DNA of 64,000 nucleotides from an uncultured Bacteroidales bacterium (GTDB lineage Bacteria; Bacteroidota; Bacteroidia; Bacteroidales; UBA932), in contig CAMZGD010000008.1 in the NCBI GenBank assembly GCA_947306365.1, positions 1 through 64,000 of the forward strand, written 5' to 3'. Numbering within the stretch: the stretch's first letter is position 1; each line of letters opens with the position of its first letter. Positions 1 to 6,395 of the stretch are shown in pieces. Under the pieces are notes generated by a model that did not search any database, was not told the DNA's origin, and saw only the letters and a list, made by a program, of their open reading frames with translations. The position numbers and the translations under genes are program-made.

Positions 1-50
1 CAGACTGGTCCCTTTTTCTATTACAATCTGGGGGAAATCCAAATTACAGT
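1..50. other. Window edge, possible second insertion-element end
   Basis: No gene is visible in these 50 bases. Read on the minus strand, the IS3 orfA frame stops at 51-53 and the foreign sequence joined to it begins TGTAGACTGTAATTTGG. The IS3 remnant at 51-329 also begins TGTAG, so this could be the terminus of another element inserted into or joined with orfA. The rest lies outside the window, so this is only a suggestion. Confidence 0.2.
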
Positions 51-269
51 CTACACCGCATACATCTGCTTCAGCTTCCGATTCTCTTCCTCGAGTTCTT
101 TAAGACGCTTCACCTGACTCACGTCCATCCCGCTGTACTTCGACTTCCATTTGTACAAGGTCGTACGCGATACCCCGTGCTCACGGGCAACCAAATCTCC
201 GGATACTCCGTTTTCCAACTGCCTGACGGCATTGACCATCTCGGTCTCGCTGTGTCTGCTCTTTTTCAT
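51..269 (-). pseudogene. IS3 orfA fragment (HTH transposase subunit)
   Basis: The 72-residue product starts MKKSRHSETEMVNAVRQLE and contains the helix-turn-helix of IS3 OrfA (residues about 8-45, including the VSRTTLYKWKSKYSGMD segment) followed by the start of the leucine-zipper region (LKELEEENRKLKQMY). Intact OrfA proteins run on for roughly 15-30 more residues and then frameshift into OrfB. Here the frame ends abruptly after MYA with two unrelated codons and a stop, so the gene is truncated. The DNA-binding half could still fold, but there is no sign that it is used. Confidence 0.75.
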
Positions 270-329
270 ATGACAAAGTTAATCGTTTTTGTAAACTTTA
301 ACTCTGTCCGACTTTTAGGGAAGGCTACA
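51..329 (-). mobile_element. IS3-family insertion sequence remnant (left end plus 5' part of orfA)
   Basis: The minus strand carries a typical IS3-family left end: a terminus starting TGTAGCCTTCCCTAAAAGTC at 329, a short AT-rich leader, then an orfA start at 269. Only the first 72 codons of orfA remain before a stop at 51-53, and no orfB (DDE transposase) is present in the window. The element is therefore a fragment and cannot encode its own transposase. It sits at the outer edge of the AT-rich segment 330-4445, which fits a history of insertion and rearrangement at this locus. Confidence 0.75.
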
Positions 330-357
330 TATTATCGAAATTCCACTGCTAAAATAA

Positions 358-555
358 TACGCATCACCCGCAAGAAAAAACACGGATGTAAGATTAACCG
401 TTTTTCAAAAAAAGTCCCGTATCCGAGCACAATCCCGTTACAAACTTGCGGACCTACTCTGTCCGCAAATAGGCATCAGTGTCGTCGCCGGTATCGCCCT
501 TGTTGCACTTGGTTATTTCCTGATGCGATATATTCGGATTTATCGGTGTGATTGA
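358..555 (+). pseudogene. Orphan C-terminal fragment with one membrane segment
   Basis: An open frame without an upstream ATG ends with a hydrophobic stretch reading ISVVAGIALVALGYFLMRY and a short basic tail, then TGA at 553-555. This looks like the C-terminal transmembrane anchor of a protein whose 5' part was lost, probably during the rearrangements that left the IS3 remnant next to it. The only in-frame ATG comes inside the membrane segment. I do not recognise the family. It could also be a chance open frame. Confidence 0.25.
371..405 (+). repeat. 35-bp imperfect direct repeat, left copy
   Basis: This 35-bp segment begins CAAGAAAAAACACGG and contains AGATTAACCGT. It matches 4407-4441 at 31 of 35 positions in the same orientation. 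Together the copies bracket an AT-rich segment of about 4 kb with fic and an ECF sigma operon. They could be attachment-like or duplication repeats left by an insertion, or a duplicated upstream region. Confidence 0.5.
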
Positions 556-595
556 GGCGGGACCGTTAGCGTGAAAGCCCAAAAGTAACGAATGA

Positions 596-660
596 GTAGG
601 GAGAAAAATTTGAAAAGTGGGGAGAAAATATTATTTTCGCGCTGAAAAGTAGGGAGAAAA
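596..660 (+). promoter_or_regulatory. Helically phased 12-bp repeats in the fic leader
   Basis: Three copies of GTRGGGAGAAAA lie at 596-607, 617-628 and 649-660, so their starts are 21 and 32 bp apart, about two and three DNA turns. The third copy runs into the fic start codon (its last A is the A of ATG at 660), and its AGGGAG could act as a ribosome binding site. The phasing suggests an operator bound on one face of the helix. A translational role of the GGGAG elements is the alternative. The same repeat recurs inside fic. Confidence 0.45.
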
Positions 661-1664
661 TGGCAAAAATTGATAAGCTGATAGCTCTGATCGGGCGCTA
701 TAAAGAACTTGGGATTGATGCTCAGATAGATTACGAGAAGTTCTATCTGTACTCCATCATAACTCACTCTACCGCTATCGAGGGCTCCACCGTTACGGAA
801 ATTGAAAACCAGTTGCTGTTCGATGAGGGAATCTCTGCCAAGGGTAAGACCATCACTGAGCAGATGATGAATCTGGACTTGAAACGGGCTTACGAAGAGA
901 GCATCAAACTGGCAAAGTTAAAGACCCCGATTACTGTCGATGTGCTGAAAACTTTATCAAAGCTGGTGATGCAGAATACCGGTTCGATTTACAAAACGGC
1001 GCTTGGAGAATTCTCATCCGCAAATGGAGACCTGCGTTTGGTAAATGTGTCGGCTGGAGTAGGGGGAAAGTCCTATATGAGCTACCAGAAGGTTCCTGCC
1101 AGACTGCAGGAGTTCTGTGACTGGCTAAACGCTCAGCGAGGAAAGAAGATGTCCATGGCGGAGCGATATAACATCAGTTTTGAAGCGCATTACCGCTTGG
1201 TTACCATCCATCCCTGGGCTGACGGCAACGGCAGAATGGCCCGGCTCATGATGAACCACATTCAGTTTGAATTCTCTCTTGTACCGGCCAAGGTGTTGAA
1301 GGAAGACAAGGGTGACTATATCAACGCTTTGATTGCTACCAGAGAATCTGATGACATCACTATCTTCCAGGATTTCATGACGGAAGAGATGACAAAAACG
1401 ATTACTACTGATATCAATGCCTATCTCAAATCCACAGAAGAAAGTGGGGAGAAAACCGATATGGATAGGGAGAAAAAAGTGAAAAGTAGGGAGAAAATCC
1501 TCTTGCTGCTCCAGGTCCACCCCGAATACTCCGCAAAGAAACTATCCGCTGAGATTGGCATCACAGAGAAGGCCATTGAGAAACAACTGGCAAAACTGAA
1601 GGCTGAGGGGCGTGTCAAGAGAGAAGGCCCGGACAAGGGGGGAAGATGGATTATAGTTCGATAA
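660..1664 (+). CDS. fic: Fic family protein (AMP-transferase) with C-terminal winged helix
   Basis: The 334-residue protein has an intact Fic active-site motif H184-P-W-A-D-G-N-G-R192, in which the histidine activates a target hydroxyl for nucleotidyl transfer, normally AMP from ATP. The self-inhibitory motif of class II Fic proteins, S37-T-A-I-E41-G, lies in the N-terminal helix, so the enzyme is probably held off by its own glutamate. Residues about 255-280 form a charged linker of three SGEK/DREK/SREK heptads, followed by a winged helix-turn-helix of about 55 residues (SAKKLSAEIGITEKAIEKQL). The target is unknown. The DNA-binding tail and the repeats in the leader suggest autoregulation. 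It lies in an AT-rich accessory segment with no antitoxin gene beside it. Confidence 0.9.
   Translation: MAKIDKLIALIGRYKELGIDAQIDYEKFYLYSIITHSTAIEGSTVTEIENQLLFDEGISAKGKTITEQMMNLDLKRAYEESIKLAKLKTPITVDVLKTLSKLVMQNTGSIYKTALGEFSSANGDLRLVNVSAGVGGKSYMSYQKVPARLQEFCDWLNAQRGKKMSMAERYNISFEAHYRLVTIHPWADGNGRMARLMMNHIQFEFSLVPAKVLKEDKGDYINALIATRESDDITIFQDFMTEEMTKTITTDINAYLKSTEESGEKTDMDREKKVKSREKILLLLQVHPEYSAKKLSAEIGITEKAIEKQLAKLKAEGRVKREGPDKGGRWIIVR
1444..1497 (+). repeat. 21-bp tandem repeat in fic linker, same motif as the fic leader
   Basis: Three copies of the 12-bp motif (GTGGGGAGAAAA, ATAGGGAGAAAA, GTAGGGAGAAAA) start at 1444, 1465 and 1486, exactly 21 bp apart, and encode the heptads SGEKTDM, DREKKVK and SREKILL. 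The last copy shares the 19-mer TGAAAAGTAGGGAGAAAAT (1480-1498) exactly with 643-661 in the leader. Recombination between the two would remove nearly all of the gene. Confidence 0.7.
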
Positions 1665-1665
1665 A

Positions 1666-1701
1666 TTTGCGCCTATGGCCGTAATCGGGCAGTGGCGCAA
1701 A
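1666..1701 (+). terminator. Putative terminator downstream of fic
   Basis: Two bases after the fic stop codon an 8-bp perfect inverted repeat, TTTGCGCC (1666-1673) and GGCGCAAA (1694-1701), encloses a 20-base loop. The 3' arm is followed by AATACTACC rather than a strong T-tract, so it may be a weak terminator or an mRNA 3'-end structure. Confidence 0.4.
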
Positions 1702-2026
1702 AATACTACCGTTAGAATCCCCTCCAACACACATCGACTTGCGGCTATTTGGCAGAATAAACTTGCGTTCTTCGAGAGACTTGGCTCCATTCAGGATAGC
1801 AGAATGACGCGAGAATCCTATGCTTATAATACCGACAATCGGGTATTCTTCGTAATTCGTCAGTTACAACTGATGAATTTGCTTCATGCGCCTTCAAGTA
1901 AATCCCGGGGCCTGACACAATCCTGCCAAGGGAATGCGCAGCGCTGCGAACACAATCCCCGCAAATTAAGGTTATTTTTCATATTTTTATGTTGCGAAAT
2001 GCCATGCATCATCGTCTTATAAGTGT
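1702..2026. other. Intergenic stretch upstream of the ECF operon with two palindromes
   Basis: No convincing gene is present. Two inverted repeats stand out at 1829-1846 and 1854-1879 (annotated separately). The last 60 bases before the sigma-factor gene are very AT-rich and likely carry its promoter, but I cannot find a good TAnnTTTG box. Confidence 0.5.
1829..1879. promoter_or_regulatory. Two adjacent palindromes upstream of the ECF operon
   Basis: The first, ATACCGACAATCGGGTAT (1829-1846), is an inverted repeat of ATACCGA and CGGGTAT and resembles the palindrome upstream of the PAS-RidA ORF at 6396-6421. The second (1854-1879) is a 26-bp palindrome AATTC-G-TCAGTT-AC-AACTGA-T-GAATT with one mismatched pair. 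Both sit 150-200 bp before the sigma gene and could be operators; neither has a T-tract. Confidence 0.35.
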
Positions 2027-2500
2027 ATGTTTGGATATTCAAGGGACATCGATTCAGAATTCATAAATCGCGCATGCCGTTTTGCATACACGATTCTTAT
2101 GGATGAGGAGGAAGCCAGAGACGCCGTACAGGATGTCCTGTTAAAGATATACTCCAAACATCTATTCGTCATCAACATGGAGTCGTATATCATACGCTCT
2201 GTACGGAACAACTGCCTCGACAGAATCAGATGTCGGAAAAATTGGTGCTCCTTGGCGGACTTACGGGAAATGGAAGGATCGCCGAACGCGAATGACGATA
2301 AAAACCTGGTGCGATTTGCCATTGCAAAGTTGCCGGACAAACAAAAGATGGTGATTCATCTTAAAGATATCGAAGGATATTCCACAAAAGATGTTTCCAA
2401 ACTATTGGGCATTGATGAGAATCAAATTAGAACCATTCTTTCACGTGCCAGAAAAGCCATGAGAGTTATAATTGAAAAGGAAATGCAAGATGGAGAATAA
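2027..2500 (+). CDS. ECF-type RNA polymerase sigma factor
   Basis: The 157-residue protein has the two-domain layout of group 4 sigma factors: region 2 at about residues 10-70 (YTILMDEEEARDAVQDVLLKIY, which binds the polymerase and the -10 element) and region 4 at about 98-150 (ALPDKQ-like LPDKQKMVIHLKDIEGYS, then a helix-turn-helix ending ILSRARKAMR). It would direct polymerase to a small regulon in response to an envelope signal. Three genes follow in the same direction with overlaps or short gaps: a membrane anti-sigma-like protein, an outer-membrane protein and a DUF4252 protein, a common Bacteroidales arrangement. The initiating ATG at 2027 is the first in frame. Confidence 0.9.
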   Translation: MFGYSRDIDSEFINRACRFAYTILMDEEEARDAVQDVLLKIYSKHLFVINMESYIIRSVRNNCLDRIRCRKNWCSLADLREMEGSPNANDDKNLVRFAIAKLPDKQKMVIHLKDIEGYSTKDVSKLLGIDENQIRTILSRARKAMRVIIEKEMQDGE

Positions 2501-2912
2501 TATCGATCAGATACGAGCACTTATCCAGAAGTGGTATGAAGGGGAAAACTCTGTCAAAGAAGAAGAAATGCTTCGTGCTTTCTTTCTGTCTTCAGATACT
2601 TTAGACCTACCGAAGGATATGAAAACCGCAGCTTCTATCTTTCGCGGAGAAGCCGGCATTAGAAAAGAAAACTTCCCCGGAATAGAAAAGAAGAGTTCGC
2701 ATAGATTCAGTTATTTTAGTATGATAATGGCGTTAGCTGCATCTGTGGCCCTTATCTTTTTCATTTGGGGAAGGAAAGAAACCTTCGGCTTCAATTACGA
2801 CGGATCAAAGATAACCGAGAAATCTGATGCAATGGCAAGTGCAGAGTATATGCAATATCTCGATTTGCTGGAAGACAATTTAAATATGATAACATACCTT
2901 AAATTACCTTAA
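2490..2912 (+). CDS. Single-pass membrane protein, probable anti-sigma factor
   Basis: The 140-residue product overlaps the end of the sigma-factor gene by 11 bp, which suggests translational coupling. Residues 1-70 are soluble and charged and resemble the cytosolic N-terminus of short Bacteroidetes anti-sigma proteins; residues about 74-95 (FSYFSMIMALAASVALIFFIW) form one membrane segment; the last 45 residues would be periplasmic. A TTG start at 2472 would add six residues, but ATG at 2490 is more natural. The anti-sigma role is inferred from position and topology, since I see no zinc-binding HxxxCxxC motif. Confidence 0.7.
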   Translation: MENNIDQIRALIQKWYEGENSVKEEEMLRAFFLSSDTLDLPKDMKTAASIFRGEAGIRKENFPGIEKKSSHRFSYFSMIMALAASVALIFFIWGRKETFGFNYDGSKITEKSDAMASAEYMQYLDLLEDNLNMITYLKLP

Positions 2913-2923
2913 ATAACTATAAT

Positions 2924-3703
2924 ATGAAGAAAATCATCATTTTGGCATTATTTGCCTTACTTTTCAAATCTTTGGCCTTTGCTCAAGATTCGGAAGAAAT
3001 TGGAATCAGCTCAACCAAAGATGGCATGACGATTAATATTGCCGGGGTTAATATTCAGATTGGCTCACCCAAAGAAGATCAGTTCAGTTTCGGCAATAAA
3101 AGCAAAAGCAAATTTGAGTTTGATCTGATCGGCCCTTTTTATCATGGCTGGAGTAAACCGGTACAATCTCAGTATTACGGCGATTGGGCCGGTCACGGAG
3201 ACTTCTTACTTCCCAGCGACGCCTTCTCTTTCGGAATGACTTTTTGTCGTTTCTCTTTTGGATTAGACTGTAGTAATTCATTCAAATTGAATATCGCAGG
3301 AAGGTGGACATGGACAGATTATTATTTCAAGGAGGGTTTTATCCTTAAGGATGTTACTCCGGGACATACGATTCCGGTTTTCGAGAACACTGACATCCGT
3401 TCGAAATTCTACACGTCTTATATGGGAATACCTGTAGGGCTCTCCTATGAAATTGGAGATGTTAAAGTTGCCGCCAACATCTCTGCTGAATGGCTTTTAA
3501 AATCATACTCCAGATACAAGGGATCCAAGGAAGAAGAGCAAATATCCTGTATTAATGATTTCAGGAGTTCTGTGGACCTGATGGTCACTTATGGGTGGAT
3601 AGGGGCTTATGTCGGATATGGTCTTACGCCTATGTTCCTCCCTGATTCCGGCAATGATGCACACACCCTCACTTTTGGCTTTGTATTCGGGTTCTCATTA
3701 TGA
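2924..3703 (+). CDS. Outer-membrane beta-barrel protein, ECF-operon member
   Basis: The 259-residue protein has a clear signal peptide (MKKIIILALFALLFKSLAFA-Q). The rest is rich in alternating aromatic and polar residues and ends in VFGFSL, a terminal aromatic/hydrophobic beta-signal typical of outer-membrane barrels. After cleavage, about 60 residues precede the first likely strand (KFEFDLIG). No known enzymatic motif is visible. It lies 11 bp after the anti-sigma-like gene and overlaps the next gene by 4 bp (ATGA), so all four are probably one operon. Its role may be to sense or repair envelope change. Confidence 0.7.
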   Translation: MKKIIILALFALLFKSLAFAQDSEEIGISSTKDGMTINIAGVNIQIGSPKEDQFSFGNKSKSKFEFDLIGPFYHGWSKPVQSQYYGDWAGHGDFLLPSDAFSFGMTFCRFSFGLDCSNSFKLNIAGRWTWTDYYFKEGFILKDVTPGHTIPVFENTDIRSKFYTSYMGIPVGLSYEIGDVKVAANISAEWLLKSYSRYKGSKEEEQISCINDFRSSVDLMVTYGWIGAYVGYGLTPMFLPDSGNDAHTLTFGFVFGFSL

Positions 3704-4158
3704 AAAAGTTAGCAGTTATTTCCCTTATTTTGGCCATGTGCCTGCCGGCATATGCCAATACCTCCGATCTCGACGGTCTATTTGAAGCCTATGCTGCGGT
3801 CCCGGGATACAAGACGGTTATACTCGGTCCGAAGATACTTCAAACAATGGCGAAAAATGGTTCTGAAGAATCTGACATTATAAAAAACATCGAACAAATC
3901 AGGGTTCTCTCCACTTTGGAACCAGATGACAATTTGTTCCTTAAAGCCCAGTCAATCGCAGAGTCTGAATACGAGCAGGTTTCTATCAATATGGAAGGAG
4001 ATGATTATACTGGCTTTTATATCAAGGATTCTTATGACAAAAAAATGTCATTCCTCATGATAGCCAGACGGGAAGAACAAGATATTATAATGGAAATCTC
4101 CGGATATTTCTCAATCAAAGATATCTCAATATTGTCAAATATCGGTTCTTACAAGTAA
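3700..4158 (+). CDS. DUF4252 family secreted protein
   Basis: The 152-residue protein starts with a signal peptide (MKKLAVISLILAMCLPAYA) and matches the size and pattern of DUF4252 proteins, which in Bacteroidetes often accompany ECF sigma/anti-sigma pairs. Features include an early helical segment (LDGLFEAYAAVPGYKTVILG), a middle helix with IEQIRVLS, and a C-terminal beta segment (IIMEISGYFSIKDISILS). The biochemical function of the family is unknown. The gene overlaps the preceding stop codon by 4 bp and is followed at once by a strong terminator, so it closes the operon. Confidence 0.75.
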   Translation: MKKLAVISLILAMCLPAYANTSDLDGLFEAYAAVPGYKTVILGPKILQTMAKNGSEESDIIKNIEQIRVLSTLEPDDNLFLKAQSIAESEYEQVSINMEGDDYTGFYIKDSYDKKMSFLMIARREEQDIIMEISGYFSIKDISILSNIGSYK

Positions 4159-4179
4159 CAGGCATATCCGGTATAACTT

Positions 4180-4218
4180 AAAGGGGCATCGGCGCAAAAA
4201 CGCGACCGATGCCCCTTT
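4180..4218. terminator. Strong hairpin terminator after the ECF operon
   Basis: A perfect 13-bp stem, AAAGGGGCATCGG (4180-4192) with CCGATGCCCCTTT (4206-4218), encloses a 13-base loop. The flanking A and T runs let it work in both directions. It ends the operon 2027-4158. Confidence 0.85.
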
Positions 4219-4447
4219 GTCTTAAAACGTATCCCCAAAGTAGATATTCTTTCAAGACAAAGATTATAATATTTCTGGACACGTTCAACCATACGCCCTC
4301 CCTCGTTTTGAACTTGTGCATTATTTGCACAGGTTGAGCCCTCTTCCAGTTCCCCGCTCCAATAGATATTGCCTATATGCCGAACGATAACCGTACGCTT
4401 CATACTCAAGAAAAAACTCGGAAGTGAGATTAACCGTATTTTATAGT
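4219..4447. other. Gene-free stretch before the flavin reductase gene
   Basis: About 230 bp between terminator and promoter contain no believable gene. A minus-strand frame overlapping it has no recognisable family and crosses the terminator. The right copy of the 35-bp direct repeat is at 4407-4441. Confidence 0.5.
4407..4441 (+). repeat. 35-bp imperfect direct repeat, right copy
   Basis: This copy begins CAAGAAAAAACTCGG and contains AGATTAACCGT. It agrees with 371-405 at 31 of 35 positions and marks the right end of the AT-rich segment. GC-rich genes begin immediately downstream. Confidence 0.5.
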
Positions 4448-4455
4448 TATCTTTG
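4448..4455 (+). promoter_or_regulatory. TATCTTTG promoter -7 box, flavin reductase gene
   Basis: TATCTTTG matches the Bacteroidetes -7 consensus TAnnTTTG. Only four bases separate it from ATG 4460, so the transcript would have almost no leader. Confidence 0.6.
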
Positions 4456-4459
4456 GCGT

Positions 4460-5062
4460 ATGAAAAAGATTATCACCCTTTTATTCACTGCGATTGCTAT
4501 CATGAGCTGCAACAAGACACCCCAAACGACAGAGACAACCGGGACCCTGCGCGACAAGCCCTGGCAGGAAATAGCGCCTTCCCAGATTGAATTGAATCCC
4601 CTGCAGATGATTGACAAGGACTGGCTGGAAGTTTCGGCCGGAAAGGAAGGAAAGATGAACCTGATGACCATCTCATGGGGCAGCATCGGCGAACTGTGGG
4701 GCAAACCCGTCTTCACAGTTTACGTATCCACCAGTCGCTATACACACCAGTTTATGGAGGAGAACGAGTACTTCACCGTGACGCACTTCCCTGCTTCAAT
4801 GAAAGAAAAACTGGCCTACTTGGGGCGCGTTTCCGGAAGGGACGAAGATAAGGTAGCCGGCGCCGGGCTCACTGTAGAATTCACCGAACTGGGCAATCCC
4901 ATCTATGCCGAGGCCGACCTGGCCATCGAATGCAAAAAGATCTACGCCCAGCAATTCAATGCGGATTTGCTCCCCGCCGAGCAACGGGAATGGTATGAGA
5001 AGACCGGAATCGGCATCCACTACATGTATATCGGAGAAATCCTCCACGTCTGGAAGAAATAG
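4460..5062 (+). CDS. Flavin reductase-like split-barrel protein with lipoprotein signal
   Basis: The 200-residue protein begins with a lipoprotein signal peptide whose lipobox reads AIMSC, so it should be anchored outside the cytoplasm. Residues about 45-195 match the FMN-binding split-barrel fold of flavin reductase-like proteins (MNLMTISWGSIGELWGKP, the TVYVSTSRYTHQFM strand, then YFTVTHFP and LAYLGRVSGRDEDK). Family members bind FMN and reduce flavin or act in electron transfer. Most are cytoplasmic, so the lipid anchor is unusual. A GTG start at 4424 would add 12 residues and spoil the signal peptide, so ATG 4460 is preferred. Confidence 0.8.
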   Translation: MKKIITLLFTAIAIMSCNKTPQTTETTGTLRDKPWQEIAPSQIELNPLQMIDKDWLEVSAGKEGKMNLMTISWGSIGELWGKPVFTVYVSTSRYTHQFMEENEYFTVTHFPASMKEKLAYLGRVSGRDEDKVAGAGLTVEFTELGNPIYAEADLAIECKKIYAQQFNADLLPAEQREWYEKTGIGIHYMYIGEILHVWKK

Positions 5063-5100
5063 CCGGCACCGATCTCATTTGAATATCTAATCCTACCACC

Positions 5101-6033
5101 ATGAGAAACCATACCCTGGCGGCCGCCATAATCGCGGTACTTGCCCTGATGCTGACGGCATCGTGTTCACCCCGGGACGGATGGGTGAAAGTCAAAGGAA
5201 ACAAATTCATCGACCCGCAGGGAAATGAACTGATCCTGCGCGGACTCTGATTTTCGGATCCTGTCAAACTCGTCCGGGACGGGCAATGGAACGAGCGTTA
5301 TTTTGCCGAAGCCGCCGGCTGGGGTGCCAACGTCGTCCGTTTTGCCGTACATCCGGCCAATCTGAATTCCCTGGGCTGGGATGAAACCTTCCAGGCTATC
5401 GACCAAGGAATCGATTGGGCCAGACAGCACGGAATGTATGTCATCATGGACTGGCATTCCATCGGCAATCTCAAGGACGAACCGGCTGTGGCACTGTATG
5501 AGCTTTTTAACGAGTCGACGGTAACTGCACTCGGCGTGGGAAATTGCACCTGGACCGAATGGAAAGCGTTGCAGGAACAAATCATCGATACCGTCCGCAC
5601 TTATAACCCCAACGCGGTCTGTCTGTGTGCCGGATTCAACTGGGCCTATGACCTGACGCCGGTGGCAACGGAGCCCGTCGCCCGTGAAAACATCGCGTAT
5701 GTCTCCCATCCCTACCCCATGAAGCGGGATCAGCCCTGGGAAGAGCAGTGGGAAAAGGACTTCGGCTTCGTAGCCGACACCTACCCCGTCATCTGCACGG
5801 AAATAGGCTATTGCCTGGCAGACGAACCGGGCGCCCACATCCCGGTCATGTCGACCGACGTCTATGGGGAGCACATTACGAAGTACTTCGAGAAGAAAGG
5901 CATCTCGTTCACCGTCTGGTGCTTTGACCCCAACTGGGCCCCCATGCTTTTCAGCGACTGGGATTTCACCCCCACCACCCAAGGGCGTTTCTTCAAAGCA
6001 TACCTTCAGGGGAAACTGTACCTCTCCGAGTAA
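5101..6033 (+). pseudogene. GH5 cellulase/endoglucanase pseudogene (nonsense codon and internal deletion)
   Basis: The frame starts with a lipoprotein signal (lipobox LTASC) and reads into a glycoside hydrolase family 5 N-terminus, GNELILRGL, where codon 50 is TGA (5248-5250). The same frame then continues for 260 codons with clear GH5 segments: GANVVRFAVHP, GMYVIMDWHSIGNL, YELFNEST with the acid/base Glu (codon 138) and VICTEIGY with the nucleophile Glu (codon 234). Between IGNLKDE and AVALYELFNE about 30 residues normally present in the family (the FWRTIAERYK-type helix) are missing, in frame. Two independent lesions make this a decaying gene. The intact enzyme would cut beta-glucans at the cell surface. 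A restart at 5434 would give a fragment lacking the first strands. Confidence 0.8.
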
Positions 6034-6042
6034 TCCCGACGG

Positions 6043-6360
6043 CTATGACCGGGAGGCGATGCACTCAATCTCGACGAGCGCACCCTTGGGCAGGGTCTTG
6101 ACGGCGACGGCGCTCCGGGCCGGGAACGGCTCGGAGAAGAATTGCGCGTAAACGCCGTTCATCGCGGTGAAATCTCCCATATCGGCCAGCAACGACCGGG
6201 CCGGTTCCGGATGGCAGTCCAGCACATTTTTTCCGATAAGCTCTTCCGAGCCGGGCTTCAGGAACGTCCGGCGGGACTTGGCATTCATATCCAGGATTGT
6301 TCCATCCTTTGCACAGATGGTCACGGCCACATCGGCCCCTTCAAAATAATCGCGTTTCAT
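6043..6360 (-). CDS. Chimeric ORF: PAS-like N-terminus fused to RidA C-terminus
   Basis: The 105-residue product has two halves from different families. Residues 1-60 look like a small PAS sensor domain ([20 protein letters not shown], then [15 protein letters not shown]). Residues about 58-105 match the C-terminal third of RidA/YjgF enamine deaminases ([39 protein letters not shown]), including the Arg-bearing PARS segment. The RidA half lacks the N-terminal strands needed for a trimeric fold, and the PAS half lacks its C-terminal sheet. The join falls at LADM, which may have been common to both parents. I infer a deletion that fused two neighbouring genes; whether the product is stable is open. 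ATG 6360 is chosen because it begins MKRDYFE; the longer frame to 6423 runs into the operator. Confidence 0.6.
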   Translation of the reverse strand: MKRDYFEGADVAVTICAKDGTILDMNAKSRRTFLKPGSEELIGKNVLDCHPEPARSLLADMGDFTAMNGVYAQFFSEPFPARSAVAVKTLPKGALVEIECIASRS

Positions 6361-6395
6361 GGTATGCTGCGTATTATTCTTCGAAGATAATATTT

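Larger units (their letters stand above)
330..659. other. Intergenic stretch between IS3 remnant and fic: orphan ORF fragment, direct repeat, phased repeats
   Basis: This 330-bp stretch has no complete gene. It holds a start-less reading frame (358-555), the left copy of a 35-bp direct repeat (371-405) and three copies of a 12-bp repeat just before fic (596-660). Composition is AT-rich compared with the bulk of the window. I see no RNA gene and no clear TAnnTTTG promoter. Confidence 0.5.

Noticed and set aside
1675-2022. 115-codon frame between fic and the sigma-factor gene
   Set aside because: No recognisable family, overlaps the fic terminator hairpin and both palindromes, and its composition looks non-coding.
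4149-4409. 86-codon minus-strand frame
   Set aside because: It overlaps the end of the DUF4252 gene and runs through the strong terminator; no family resemblance.
5248-5250. TGA read as selenocysteine or reassigned codon in the GH5 gene
   Set aside because: The family has Asn/Ser at this place, TGA is used as a stop in several genes here, and a second lesion (internal deletion) points to decay.
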